Below the pieces are notes generated by a model. It did not search any database. It was given only the letters and a program-made list of their open reading frames with translations, and was not told where the DNA came from. From Bradyrhizobium roseum (lineage in GTDB: Bacteria; Pseudomonadota; Alphaproteobacteria; Rhizobiales; Xanthobacteraceae), in contig NZ_CP129212.1 of assembly GCF_030413175.1 (NCBI RefSeq), positions 1,240,001-1,304,000 of the forward strand: a stretch of DNA of 64,000 nt. Reading direction: 5' to 3'. Numbering within the stretch: the first letter of the stretch is position 1; the number at the start of each line of letters is the position of its first letter. Positions 1-7,419 of this stretch are shown here, one piece after another. The position numbers and the translations under genes are program-made.

Positions 1-366
1 AAAGCGTTATAAAGATGGTGCGAGGCAAACTTCAGTAGGGGGACATTCCGGGCGCAAATGCGGCGGCGGCCTTGCCACAGCATTTTGGTTCAATCATTTG
101 GTTCAATCATTTTCGCCCACAGATACCGGTGGCGGCCGGGCGGACGCGCTCCACATGAACCCTGAACCCGTGGCGAGACCGTCATGCCCGCCGCCGGGTC
201 TCTTCATTGGCGAGCCCGATGGCAGGGCCCCGCCGGGGCATCCGGCACGCCGCGACTTGTCGATTGGGTCACGGCCGTCTCTGGAATACCGGCCCGCCCG
301 GCCAAGGCCGGGCGATGACAACCGAATATGCATCGGCAGTCTCGCGATGCGCCCCTTGCGTCTTGA
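1..366. other. Non-coding stretch with tandem repeat and palindrome
   Basis: No convincing gene is seen here. Positions 84-96 and 97-109 are an exact tandem duplication of the 13-mer TTTGGTTCAATCA. Positions 295-314 form a perfect 9-bp hairpin (CGCCCGGCC, two-base loop), a GC-rich palindrome like the dispersed elements found elsewhere in the window. Open frames across this stretch are low-complexity Arg/Pro/Gly-rich and look like chance frames in GC-rich DNA. Confidence 0.6.
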
Positions 367-705
367 TCAGGCCGCGACCTCGATCGCCTTGCCGTTGACG
401 CGGGTTTCTTCCTTCATGTTGTCGACTGTCACATGAGTGTCGTACCAGGTAAGGCGGGGCCGAACCCCGAAGCGCGCGGTCAGGTCGGCGATGCGCGCTT
501 CGGTAAACCAGGCTTCCGCCGCTTCACGGCTGTCCCAGAGATAGACGCCGCCGGTGCCATTTTCCCCGTTCAGGTAATCCTTGCGGATCAATCCTTTGCC
601 GGCAAGGCCGCGATAGGTCGGCGCGGTCGACGTGCCGCCTTTTATGGCCTGTTCCTCGGAGCGTTTTGGCAAATCGAACTGAACGACAACGATGCAATTG
701 GGCAT
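367..705 (-). CDS. YdhR-like monooxygenase-fold protein
   Basis: A 112-residue protein resembling the small YdhR/ABM (ferredoxin-like fold) family of putative monooxygenases. It has an N-terminal beta strand (IVVVQFDLP), a YRGLAGKGLIRKDYL segment, and the family-typical GGVYLW strand followed by an EAAEAWF helix around residues 52-66. The start chosen has GGAGGA about 8 bases upstream, which is better than the in-frame ATG ten codons earlier. The family is usually about 100 residues, so the gene looks complete. It stands alone, convergent with nothing and divergent from the FkbM gene. The substrate cannot be read from sequence. Confidence 0.8.
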   Translation of the reverse strand: MPNCIVVVQFDLPKRSEEQAIKGGTSTAPTYRGLAGKGLIRKDYLNGENGTGGVYLWDSREAAEAWFTEARIADLTARFGVRPRLTWYDTHVTVDNMKEETRVNGKAIEVAA

Positions 706-831
706 GGGGAGTCCTCCGGTCAGGTCGGGTATCATGCGCTGAATTTTTAAGCCTGGTCAAAGGCCGGTTGAGATCGGCACAGAAGCGTGATCCCGTCTGC
801 ATCGGCAGTCCGGAGAGAACCGAGGAAGCGA

Positions 832-1764
832 ATGGAATTATCCTACTCACAGAATCTCGAAGACTATCATCTCTCGCTTGCCTTCACCGGACAGGCTGCC
901 GGAACCTACATCGATGTCGGCGCGGGGCATCCGGTCGCCGACAACGTCTCATTCTGGTTCTATGAACGCGGCTGGCGCGGCATCGTCGTCGAGCCGCAGC
1001 CCGAACTTGCGGCGCTTTATCAGCGGCTGCGTCCGCGCGACGTCGCGGTTCGTAGCCTGGTCGGACGTCACTGCGGCGAAATGGATTTTCATGTGGTCGA
1101 GCGCCTGCACGGGCTCTCGACGACGGTGGAAGGCCTGGCGCAAAAGGCAAAGGACCTTGGCGCCGATTATCAGACGGTTCGCACGCCAGTGACCACGCTG
1201 GCAAAACTATGCGAGAAGCACGATCTCGGCGCGATCGACTTCCTCAAGATCGATGTCGAGGGCGCCGAAGGCGATGTTCTGTTCGGCGGCGACTGGCAAC
1301 GGTTTCGACCCAAGGTGATCGTCGCCGAAGCGGTGACGCCGCTGGCGTCGGAGCAGGGATGGCAGGACTGGGAGCCGTTTCTTCTGGCGCAGGGCTACCG
1401 TTTCGCACTGTTCGACACGCTCAACCGCTTCTATGTCGCGCAGGAACATCCCGATATCCTGGCGCGCCTTCCGTCCGAGCGGGCGCCGTGGCACGCGGTT
1501 CGCCACATGTACGAGATCGGTCGCGCGCCCGACAACGAGCTGCATCCCGATCACGCGTTGGCGCAGGATCTCGCGCGCGGGTTTTGGGCGAGCCTGCCTC
1601 ATCTCGATCCGGACCTGTTGACATCGCTTCTGGCGCGCGCCCGCCGAATTTCGAAATCCGACGACATCGCAGCGCTGGCGTCCACGGTCGATACCGAACC
1701 GTTTCGCGCCGCACTCGGCCGCATCGCCTGCGGGTATGACGGCGGACAGATCGTCGATGAGTGA
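832..1764 (+). CDS. FkbM family methyltransferase
   Basis: A 310-residue SAM-dependent methyltransferase. YIDVGAGHP (about residues 26-34) is the SAM-binding motif I, VVEPQP follows at the end of the next strand, and FLKIDVEGAEGDVL (about 140-153) is the FkbM-family hallmark. FkbM enzymes O-methylate polyketides, sugars or surface glycans; the acceptor here is unknown. The ATG at 832 has GAGGAAG 7 bases upstream and was preferred over an earlier in-frame ATG at 787. The C-terminal 100 residues (after VAQEHPD) go beyond the minimal methyltransferase fold and carry no motif I recognise. No sugar-biosynthesis genes are adjacent. Confidence 0.85.
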   Translation: MELSYSQNLEDYHLSLAFTGQAAGTYIDVGAGHPVADNVSFWFYERGWRGIVVEPQPELAALYQRLRPRDVAVRSLVGRHCGEMDFHVVERLHGLSTTVEGLAQKAKDLGADYQTVRTPVTTLAKLCEKHDLGAIDFLKIDVEGAEGDVLFGGDWQRFRPKVIVAEAVTPLASEQGWQDWEPFLLAQGYRFALFDTLNRFYVAQEHPDILARLPSERAPWHAVRHMYEIGRAPDNELHPDHALAQDLARGFWASLPHLDPDLLTSLLARARRISKSDDIAALASTVDTEPFRAALGRIACGYDGGQIVDE

Positions 1765-1818
1765 GAGACGGCGAATGTTGTCAGCGTGTCTCAATGTCTC
1801 CCGCGCATATGCCGACGT

Positions 1819-1998
1819 TCAAAACGAATTCGCCAACTCGATCTCCGCCTTCAGCGCGGCGATCCGCCGCTCGGCTTCCTTTGCCGTCAAATCCCGCTCG
1901 AACAATTTCGGCTGATAGGCCTCGGCGCTGAGCGTGCGCAGCGTCGCTAGTTGGCGGGGTGTCATGGGGGCGTCCACCTGATCGGGGAGGCGGGGCAT
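1819..1998 (-). CDS. DUF3072-like small protein
   Basis: A 59-residue protein. The core MTPRQLATLRTLSAEA followed by LTAKEAERRIAALKAEI matches the layout of DUF3072 proteins (a MTPxQ...LxxLSEEA helix, then a KAEA.RRI..L helix). GGAG lies 9 bases before the ATG; an internal ATG at residue 12 is an alternative start that would begin exactly at the conserved MTP. It is divergent from the three-gene cassette at 2096, and the LexA-type box at 2051-2065 lies between them, so it could share that regulation. The molecular role of DUF3072 is not known to me. Confidence 0.65.
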   Translation of the reverse strand: MPRLPDQVDAPMTPRQLATLRTLSAEAYQPKLFERDLTAKEAERRIAALKAEIELANSF

Positions 1999-2041
1999 TT
2001 TTGGAACTCCAAAGAATCTTTGCTCGGCCCCGACTCTTAAC

Positions 2042-2070
2042 TTGAAATTTGTTCTTTATTTGTTCTTATA
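2042..2070 (+). promoter_or_regulatory. LexA-type (SOS) box within a promoter
   Basis: Positions 2051-2065 read GTTC-TTTATTT-GTTC, an exact match to the alphaproteobacterial LexA operator GTTC-N7-GTTC. It lies between a possible -35 (TTGAAA, 2042-2047) and a possible -10 (CTTATA, 2065-2070) spaced 17 bases apart. Bound repressor would therefore block polymerase. The box ends 30 bases before the ATG at 2096 and is 52 bases upstream of the divergent gene at 1998. That it is functional is inference. Confidence 0.65.
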
Positions 2071-2095
2071 GGGTTCAACCGCAAGGAGACCACCC

Positions 2096-2434
2096 ATGGA
2101 CAATAAACTCAACGAAATCAGAAGGAAAATCAGGCTCTTGCGGGCGGAGATGCTGGACGCGGAGGGTAATATCCGCCACCAGGTCAACCGCGATGAGGAC
2201 TGCTCGGCGGCCGCCGTTCACCTGATGTCCATGCGGGGTGCCATGCTCGGTCTGATCCGGGAGCGCAACCGGCTCGGTGGCGAGGAGCGGCTGCTCAATG
2301 TCGACGAGCGGCTGAAGCTGGATGTTCGGGCGGCCAGCCGAAAGCCCGCGACCGGAATGCCGGCGGGTTTTCCGGCGAAGGCCGCCGCGGCAAAGGCCGC
2401 CACGACAACGGCCCGAGGCCGCCGTGAGCGATGA
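2096..2434 (+). CDS. Unknown coiled-coil protein, putative SOS cassette gene 1
   Basis: A 112-residue protein of unknown function. Residues 1-75 are charged and helical (IRRKIRLLRAEMLDAEGNIRHQ, then MLGLIRERNRL), suggesting a coiled coil. The last 30 residues are an Ala/Lys/Arg tail (AKAAAAKAATTTARGRRER) of the kind that binds nucleic acid. AAGGAG lies 8 bases before the ATG. It is first of three overlapping small genes: its stop overlaps the GTG of the next by 11 bases. The upstream LexA-type box suggests DNA-damage induction. I do not recognise a family. Confidence 0.75.
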   Translation: MDNKLNEIRRKIRLLRAEMLDAEGNIRHQVNRDEDCSAAAVHLMSMRGAMLGLIRERNRLGGEERLLNVDERLKLDVRAASRKPATGMPAGFPAKAAAAKAATTTARGRRER

Positions 2435-2636
2435 AGCGATTCAATCCCTGCGCCGGCGGATCGGCGAGCTGGACCAGCTTGCCCGCCGGCTCGATCAGTC
2501 CGGCCTCGACAACGCGCGGGCGCAGCTCCTGCTCGCGCGCAAGCGGGCGGAGTTGGAAGACTTCATCAACAGGGATCGGCGATGTCAGCACCGCTTCGAT
2601 GGTACGACCACAACGCGGATAACCCGCCATGGATAA
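2424..2636 (+). CDS. Unknown small coiled-coil protein, cassette gene 2
   Basis: A 70-residue protein starting at GTG with GAGG five to six bases upstream. Residues 3-48 form a strongly predicted amphipathic helix (IQSLRRRIGELDQLARRL, then ARAQLLLARKRAELEDFI), followed by a basic Thr/Arg tail. It overlaps gene 1 by 11 bases and gene 3 by 55 bases, implying translational coupling. The similarity in style to gene 1 (heptad helix plus basic tail) suggests the products may pair, which is inference. No family recognised. Confidence 0.65.
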   Translation: MSDEAIQSLRRRIGELDQLARRLDQSGLDNARAQLLLARKRAELEDFINRDRRCQHRFDGTTTTRITRHG

Positions 2637-2809
2637 AGGCGCTGGCGGAAGTTCGCATCCAGGCCACGCGCGAAGGCTGGTGCCACGCGCATGTGCAGGC
2701 GATCATCGTGGCGATCGACCAGTACGCCGAGGCGGCGCTGGGTAACCGGAGTTATTTTCTCAACAAGCCGTATGGTGTCGGCGGGGGGCGGGGGAATGAC
2801 GTGCCGTGA
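2582..2809 (+). CDS. Unknown small protein, cassette gene 3
   Basis: A 75-residue protein with AGGGA six bases before the ATG and a 55-base overlap with gene 2. The body is globular-looking (WYDHNADNPPWIKALAEVRI, then CHAHVQAIIVAIDQYAEAAL) and ends NRSYFLNKPYGVGGG. The Trp, His and Cys content is unlike random GC-rich frames, so it is probably real. It reads like small proteins seen in phage-derived or accessory cassettes, but I cannot assign a family or activity. Confidence 0.65.
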   Translation: MSAPLRWYDHNADNPPWIKALAEVRIQATREGWCHAHVQAIIVAIDQYAEAALGNRSYFLNKPYGVGGGRGNDVP

Positions 2810-2848
2810 AGAGCGCCGCTGAACGCCGGCATCTGCCAGCTGATGTCG

Positions 2849-2878
2849 TTGACATACTTATATAGCAGTACCGCTATA
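2849..2878 (+). promoter_or_regulatory. Promoter-like site with 18-bp near-palindrome (toxin-antitoxin operator type)
   Basis: TTGACA at 2849-2854 is followed by an 18-base near-perfect palindrome at 2861-2878: TATAGC, six central bases AGTACC, GCTATA, with only one mismatched pair. Palindromes of this sort overlap the promoters of higBA/relBE-type toxin-antitoxin operons, where the antitoxin binds. It lies just before an antitoxin remnant, so it is probably the surviving operator of that locus. Confidence 0.5.
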
Positions 2879-2892
2879 AAGAGCGCGGATGA

Positions 2893-3123
2893 CGGTGCAA
2901 AAGCCGACCCATTGGATCGGGGGATGTCGAAACCGGCAAGACGATCCTGCGCGACTACATCAAGGCGACAGTCGGATTTGAAGAGCTCGGCGAAGCGACT
3001 GGGACCCAGCCCAAGAGTTTCATCCGAATGTTCGGTCCGCGCGGCAATCCGCAGGCCAGGAACCTCTTTAGCGTTCTTGGCTATCTTCAGAAGCGTGCGG
3101 GTGTGAAGCTCCACGTCGCATAG
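2893..3123 (+). pseudogene. Antitoxin-like DNA-binding protein remnant, 5' truncated
   Basis: This frame, open from the stop at 2890-2892 to the stop at 3121-3123, encodes the C-terminal two thirds of a HigA-like helix-turn-helix antitoxin. It reads GDVETGKTILRDYIKATVGF, then ELGEATGTQPKSFIRMFGP, then GNPQARNLFSVLGYLQKRAG. Complete members run about 95-100 residues and begin with a TLTRDFKETV-type segment, which is missing. There is no start codon with a ribosome site and no toxin gene beside it. The operator-like palindrome at 2861-2878 sits where the operon promoter would be, so an internal deletion probably removed the toxin and the antitoxin's N terminus. Confidence 0.65.
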
Positions 3124-3135
3124 CGGACGCAGCAA

Positions 3136-3213
3136 GTAGCCTGGATGAGCGCAGCGATATGCTGGCTGCGATCGAGCAAAGAGCCCGGATGTCGCTGCGC
3201 TCACCCAGGCTAC
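3136..3213. repeat. Dispersed inverted-repeat element
   Basis: GTAGCCTGGATGAGCGCAGCGA at one end is matched in inverted orientation by TCGCTGCGCTCACCCAGGCTAC at the other (a few mismatches). It has the form of the short palindromic intergenic elements common in Bradyrhizobium-type genomes. It lies between the antitoxin remnant and the end of the AsmA gene. Confidence 0.7.
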
Positions 3214-3236
3214 GCAGCATTGATTAGAACAGATAG

Positions 3237-5174
3237 CTAATTCGCCTTCGCGCCCTCTGCCGCTTCCGGCGCCGCCGGCTTCTGCCCGCCGCCGGTGAAC
3301 CGCTCGATCACCGAGCGCACCGCGTCGCGAGTCTTGCGATCCTTCACCGCATCGAGCAGCGGGGCGGCGCCCGGCGAGCGGCGGATCAGGCTTTCGGGAT
3401 CGGGGAACACCAATGGGTCGTCCCACGGGCCCTGCACCACGAAGGGCAGTTCAAATCCCTTGTCGCCGCCATTGGCCGCCGGCGTCAGGCTGGCGACGCC
3501 CTTGAGATCGTATTCGCGCGACGGCACGGAAGCCGTACCGATCAAACTCAGGCGGGTCGTCGGCCCGTCGACGCGGAGGTCCTCGACGGTGGCCAGCCCG
3601 TCGTTGAAGCGCACCGAAACCGAGAGATTGTCGTAGGGCGTCGAGCCCGAGCGCAGATTGCCGCTGCCGGCCAGCGGCCGGCGCTCCAGCCGCTTCAGCA
3701 GTTGTTCGACATTGAAGCCCGCGATCGCGCCGTCATGGCCGGTCAAGGTCGCGCTGCCGTCGAGCGAGGAGGCGAGGCCGAATGGGCTCGAGCCCGACGC
3801 CGTCAGCGATACCCCTAGATTGCCGCGGCCGGAGAGTTTCGTAATGCCGAACAATTCGTTGGCGCAGGCCTGCAGGTCGACATCCGCGAACTGGAATTGC
3901 GCCTTGACGTCGGCGACCGCATCCGACCGCGCGATCCCTAACGAGCCCCTGGCGATGCCGCCATACATCTGCGCCTCGCCGATCGAGAGCGCCAGCGCGC
4001 CGTTGCGCAGGTTGGCGCCGAAGGCGGTGCGGCCGAGCTTGGTCGGGCCGACCGTCACCTTCGCGGCCGACAGCCGCATGTCGAGATCGGTGGCGGACAG
4101 CGAGGACAGGTCGAACAATTGCCGGTTCCAGTCGCGGGCACCGCTCGCCAGCAGCCGCGCCGCGGAGATGTAGGGCGTAAAATCGAGGTTGCCCGCGGCG
4201 AGCGTCGCTTGCAGCGTCTGGCGGCCGTTATTGGCGAACGTCATCACGCCCTCGGCGGCATTGCCGTCGAGTTCGACATTGACGTTGGTCAGCGCCACCG
4301 AGGCGCCGACCACGTTGGCGCGCGCCTTCAGGGCAAAGCGGCCGAACCCGCCGCTGCCCGGCACCTGCTGTCCCATCCAGCGCAGCGCGTTGCGCAGCGA
4401 CACGCTGTCCATCGTCAAGACACCTTCCATCATCAGGCTGGTGCGGTTGGCGATCGAGCCGTCGAACGCCAGTTTCAGCGGCGCGCTGACGAGGCGCGCC
4501 TTCAACCCCGAACGGTCTCCCGACAGCATCGCGACGAAATCGCCGGCCGAGATCGAGCCGTCGATGCGTTCGCCGCGCCAGTCGAACTGGCCGGTCGCCG
4601 CGAACGAGCGTGAGATCGACGGCCAGGCCAGCGACAGGTCGATGTCGCGGAGTTGCTCGGTAACATGGTTGGTGGCGTCCTCGTATTTCAGTACGCCGTC
4701 CTGAATCCGGATTTCCGAGAAAGACACCCGGTTTTCGGCGCCGGGCTTCATCGTGCGTGTGATCCGCTCGACGAACGGCGTCCAGTTGCTCTCGCCGCCG
4801 GCTTCCCGGACGACATGGATCTGCGGCCGCAGCATCATGACGTCGGCGATTTCAAAGCGGCGCAGCAGCAGCGGCAGCAGCCGCAAATTCGCGGTCAGCG
4901 CGTCGACCTGCAGTGCCGGGTCGGCGGTGCCGCCGCCTTTCAGTCCGACTTTGTGGAACGAGACGTAGCTGCCCGGAAACACCGACACGTCGACAGCGCC
5001 CGACACCACGAGGTCCAGCCCGGTGACGTCGCGAATCTGGGCCTCGACGGCCTGTCGCAGCGCATCGCGGTTGAGGAACCAGGAGGTTCCGATCAGGGCG
5101 AATACGGCCGCGCAAAACAGCACCGCAACCGGCATCCCGAGGCGCTTCATTCCCTTGGCCATCGTCAATGACAT
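3237..5174 (-). CDS. AsmA family protein
   Basis: A 645-residue AsmA-family protein. A single N-terminal membrane segment (about residues 13-35, PVAVLFCAAVFALIGTSWFL) is followed by a large periplasmic beta-rich domain. The start of that domain, VEAQIRDVTGLDLVVSGAVD, is the typical AsmA N-terminal signature. The C terminus carries the AsmA_2-like stretch with repeated GSG..LDGSATL and RLSLIGTASV motifs. Family members act in outer-membrane biogenesis and are now thought to resemble lipid-transfer channels. A second ATG at residue 5 is an alternative start; neither has a strong ribosome site. It stands alone, transcribed away from scoAB. Confidence 0.85.
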   Translation of the reverse strand: MSLTMAKGMKRLGMPVAVLFCAAVFALIGTSWFLNRDALRQAVEAQIRDVTGLDLVVSGAVDVSVFPGSYVSFHKVGLKGGGTADPALQVDALTANLRLLPLLLRRFEIADVMMLRPQIHVVREAGGESNWTPFVERITRTMKPGAENRVSFSEIRIQDGVLKYEDATNHVTEQLRDIDLSLAWPSISRSFAATGQFDWRGERIDGSISAGDFVAMLSGDRSGLKARLVSAPLKLAFDGSIANRTSLMMEGVLTMDSVSLRNALRWMGQQVPGSGGFGRFALKARANVVGASVALTNVNVELDGNAAEGVMTFANNGRQTLQATLAAGNLDFTPYISAARLLASGARDWNRQLFDLSSLSATDLDMRLSAAKVTVGPTKLGRTAFGANLRNGALALSIGEAQMYGGIARGSLGIARSDAVADVKAQFQFADVDLQACANELFGITKLSGRGNLGVSLTASGSSPFGLASSLDGSATLTGHDGAIAGFNVEQLLKRLERRPLAGSGNLRSGSTPYDNLSVSVRFNDGLATVEDLRVDGPTTRLSLIGTASVPSREYDLKGVASLTPAANGGDKGFELPFVVQGPWDDPLVFPDPESLIRRSPGAAPLLDAVKDRKTRDAVRSVIERFTGGGQKPAAPEAAEGAKAN

Positions 5175-5439
5175 ATCCGGATCTGACTAAACCGAACTCG
5201 GGTTTCTGATAGGGGCTGGTGCTAAAGGGTCTATGTCGATTGGGGCAGACGGCGCAACGGTCGCGCCCGTGCCAACCCACGCAACTTGAAGGGTTTTCTT
5301 GACGCTTTCAAGGCCGGGATGGCGCCGGGCTGGCGGTTCGGCGGCATAATCCCCGCATCATTGACGCACCGCGAAGAATTCGCCTAATAATTCCGGATAA
5401 TGCCGGCCGAAGGGCCGTTCCCTCCATCAGGTATATTCC

Positions 5440-6177
5440 ATGAACAAGGTTTATCCCGACGCCAAATCGGCACTCGATGGCGTCCTCAAGGACGGCATGA
5501 TGATCATGTCGGGCGGCTTCGGCCTGTGCGGCATCGCCGAGACCCTGTCGGACGCGATCCGCGAGTCCGGCGTCAAGGGTCTGACGGTCGTCTCCAACAA
5601 TGCCGGCGTCGACGGCATCGGGCTCAGCCGTCTGCTGGAAACGCGGCAGATCAAAAAGATGATCTCGTCCTATGTCGGCGAGAACAAGCTGTTCGCGCAG
5701 CAATACCTCGCCGGCGAACTGGAACTCGAGTTCAACCCGCAGGGCACGCTGGCCGAACGCATCCGCGCCGGCGGCGCCGGCATTCCGGCCTTCTACACCA
5801 AGACCGGCGTCGGCACGCTGATCGCCGAAGGCAAGGAAGTGAAGGAATTCGACGGCGAGAAATACATCATGGAGCGCGGCCTGGTCGCCGACCTCGCCAT
5901 CGTCCACGCCTGGAAGGGCGACACCGCCGGTAACCTGATCTACCGCAAGACCGCGCGCAACTTCAACCCGATGATGGCGACCGCCGCGAGGGTCACGGTG
6001 GCCGAGGTCGAACACCTCGTTCCCGCCGGCGAACTCGATCCCGACCACATCCATACGCCCGGCATCTTCGTCAAGCGCATCATCGAAGTGGGCACCGGCA
6101 AGAAGCGCATCGAGTTCCGCAACACCCGCCCGCGCCCTGCACGCGCGCCCGCGGCCGCAACGGGGAGTGAAGTCTGA
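5440..6177 (+). CDS. scoA: 3-oxoacid CoA-transferase subunit A
   Basis: A 245-residue alpha subunit of succinyl-CoA:3-ketoacid CoA-transferase. [17 protein letters not shown] (about residues 19-36) is the conserved CoA-transferase N-terminal loop. [15 protein letters not shown] and [19 protein letters not shown] are family hallmarks. With subunit B it moves CoA from succinyl-CoA to acetoacetate, letting the cell burn ketone bodies or recycle PHB-derived acetoacetate. Its stop overlaps the start of scoB by one base (TGATG), so the two are translationally coupled. The C-terminal [12 protein letters not shown] tail is longer and more Ala/Pro-rich than usual. Confidence 0.93.
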   Translation: MNKVYPDAKSALDGVLKDGMMIMSGGFGLCGIAETLSDAIRESGVKGLTVVSNNAGVDGIGLSRLLETRQIKKMISSYVGENKLFAQQYLAGELELEFNPQGTLAERIRAGGAGIPAFYTKTGVGTLIAEGKEVKEFDGEKYIMERGLVADLAIVHAWKGDTAGNLIYRKTARNFNPMMATAARVTVAEVEHLVPAGELDPDHIHTPGIFVKRIIEVGTGKKRIEFRNTRPRPARAPAAATGSEV

Positions 6178-6827
6178 TGGCCTGGACCCGCGAACAGATG
6201 GCCGCGCGCGCGGCCAAGGAATTGCGCGACGGCTATTACGTCAATCTCGGCATCGGCATCCCGACGCTGGTCTCGAACTACATTCCTGACGGCATCGACG
6301 TCAGCCTGCAGAGCGAGAACGGCATGCTCGGCATGGGACCGTTTCCCTACGAGGGCGAGGAAGACGCCGACCTCATCAACGCCGGCAAGCAGACGGTCAG
6401 CGAACTGCCCGACACCAGCTATTTCTCGAGCGCCGATTCCTTCGGCATGGTGCGCGGCGGTCATATCGATCTGTCGATATTGGGCGCAATGCAGGTGGCG
6501 CAGAACGGCGACCTCGCCAACTGGATGATCCCCGGCAAGATGGTGAAAGGCATGGGCGGCGCGATGGACCTCGTCGCCGGCGTCAAGCGCGTCGTCGTCG
6601 TGATGGAGCATTCCGCCAAGGACGGCCCGAAACTCTTGAAGAGCTGCAATCTGCCGCTGACCGGCGAGAAGGTCGTCGACATGGTGGTGACGGATTTGGC
6701 CGTCTTCACCATCGACAAGCACGGCAAGGACGGTATGGCGCTGATCGAACTCGCCGACGGCGTCACGCTGGACGAGGTGAAGGCGAAGACCGAAGCCGAG
6801 TTTCGTGTCGCGCTGAAGAACGCGTAG
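6177..6827 (+). CDS. scoB: 3-oxoacid CoA-transferase subunit B
   Basis: A 216-residue beta subunit. [17 protein letters not shown] (about residues 21-37) and the [10 protein letters not shown] motif (about 50-59) are diagnostic; the Glu of SENG is the catalytic residue that forms the glutamyl-CoA thioester. [14 protein letters not shown] and [15 protein letters not shown] are also conserved. Length is normal for the family. It partners scoA directly upstream. A palindrome at 6847-6866 follows the stop. The presence of a phasin gene at 30.5 kb fits a PHB-storing organism in which acetoacetate activation is useful. Confidence 0.93.
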   Translation: MAWTREQMAARAAKELRDGYYVNLGIGIPTLVSNYIPDGIDVSLQSENGMLGMGPFPYEGEEDADLINAGKQTVSELPDTSYFSSADSFGMVRGGHIDLSILGAMQVAQNGDLANWMIPGKMVKGMGGAMDLVAGVKRVVVVMEHSAKDGPKLLKSCNLPLTGEKVVDMVVTDLAVFTIDKHGKDGMALIELADGVTLDEVKAKTEAEFRVALKNA

Positions 6828-6846
6828 AGCGAAGCATTTTATCGTC

Positions 6847-6866
6847 GTCCCGGCGAACGCCGGGAC
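6847..6866. repeat. Short dispersed palindrome
   Basis: GTCCCGGCG and CGCCGGGAC form a perfect 9-bp stem with a two-base loop. The same core recurs at 52066-52085. It lacks a T-run, so it is more likely a dispersed element than a rho-independent terminator, although it sits 20 bases after the scoB stop. Confidence 0.65.
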
Positions 6867-6925
6867 CCATACGCCGCGGCCTCTCGGTCAAGCGCCGACG
6901 GGAGATACCTTCTACAAGCAACAGT

Positions 6926-7408
6926 TCAGCGATCCGCCGGCTTCCCCGGGCCGAGATGATACCGGCTGGAGAAGAACACCAGCGGGAGATCGTCGCAGTA
7001 ATCGCAGTCGGAAACTTCGGCGATGAACAGCGTGTGGTCGCTGACGTCGATCGTCCGCGTGACCTCGCAGGCAAAGAACGCCACGCAGTTGGCGAGGCGC
7101 GGCAAGCCTTCTACGATTTCATAATCGGGATCAGCGGCGCGTGAGCGGCCCGCGAAATGCCGCGACAATGCCCCGCCCTGTTTCGGCAGCACGTTGACGC
7201 CATAGCGCCGGCTCGCCGACATCGCCTCGTGCATCCGGCCGGATTTGACCGAGACCAGCACGGTCGGCGGCGACAGGCTGATGGTGACAAAGCTGTTCGC
7301 GGTCATGCCGCAGACTTCGCCACGGGAATCGAGTGCGGTCAGTACCGCGACCCCGGTCGCAAAGCGCGATGCGGCCTGGCGGAAGGCGACCGGATCGGCG
7401 CGCTGCAT
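6926..7408 (-). CDS. Flavin reductase, StyB-like partner of the monooxygenase
   Basis: A 160-residue flavin reductase of the FMN-binding split-barrel (HpaC/StyB) type. Residues 8-45 (FRQAASRFATGVAVLTA, then CGMTANSFVTISLSPPTVLV) carry the classic GMT.NSF..LSLSPP flavin-binding signature, and HTLFIAEVSD lies near the C terminus. GGGAG lies upstream of the ATG, and only 11 bases separate it from the monooxygenase stop. It is therefore the second gene of a two-gene operon and should supply reduced FAD to that enzyme. Confidence 0.88.
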   Translation of the reverse strand: MQRADPVAFRQAASRFATGVAVLTALDSRGEVCGMTANSFVTISLSPPTVLVSVKSGRMHEAMSASRRYGVNVLPKQGGALSRHFAGRSRAADPDYEIVEGLPRLANCVAFFACEVTRTIDVSDHTLFIAEVSDCDYCDDLPLVFFSSRYHLGPGKPADR

Positions 7409-7419
7409 TCCGTTCTCCC

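Noticed and set aside
5281..5316. TTGACGCTTTCAA upstream of scoA as an FNR/FixK box
   Set aside because: The spacer between TTGA and TCAA is five bases rather than six and the flanks are not symmetric.
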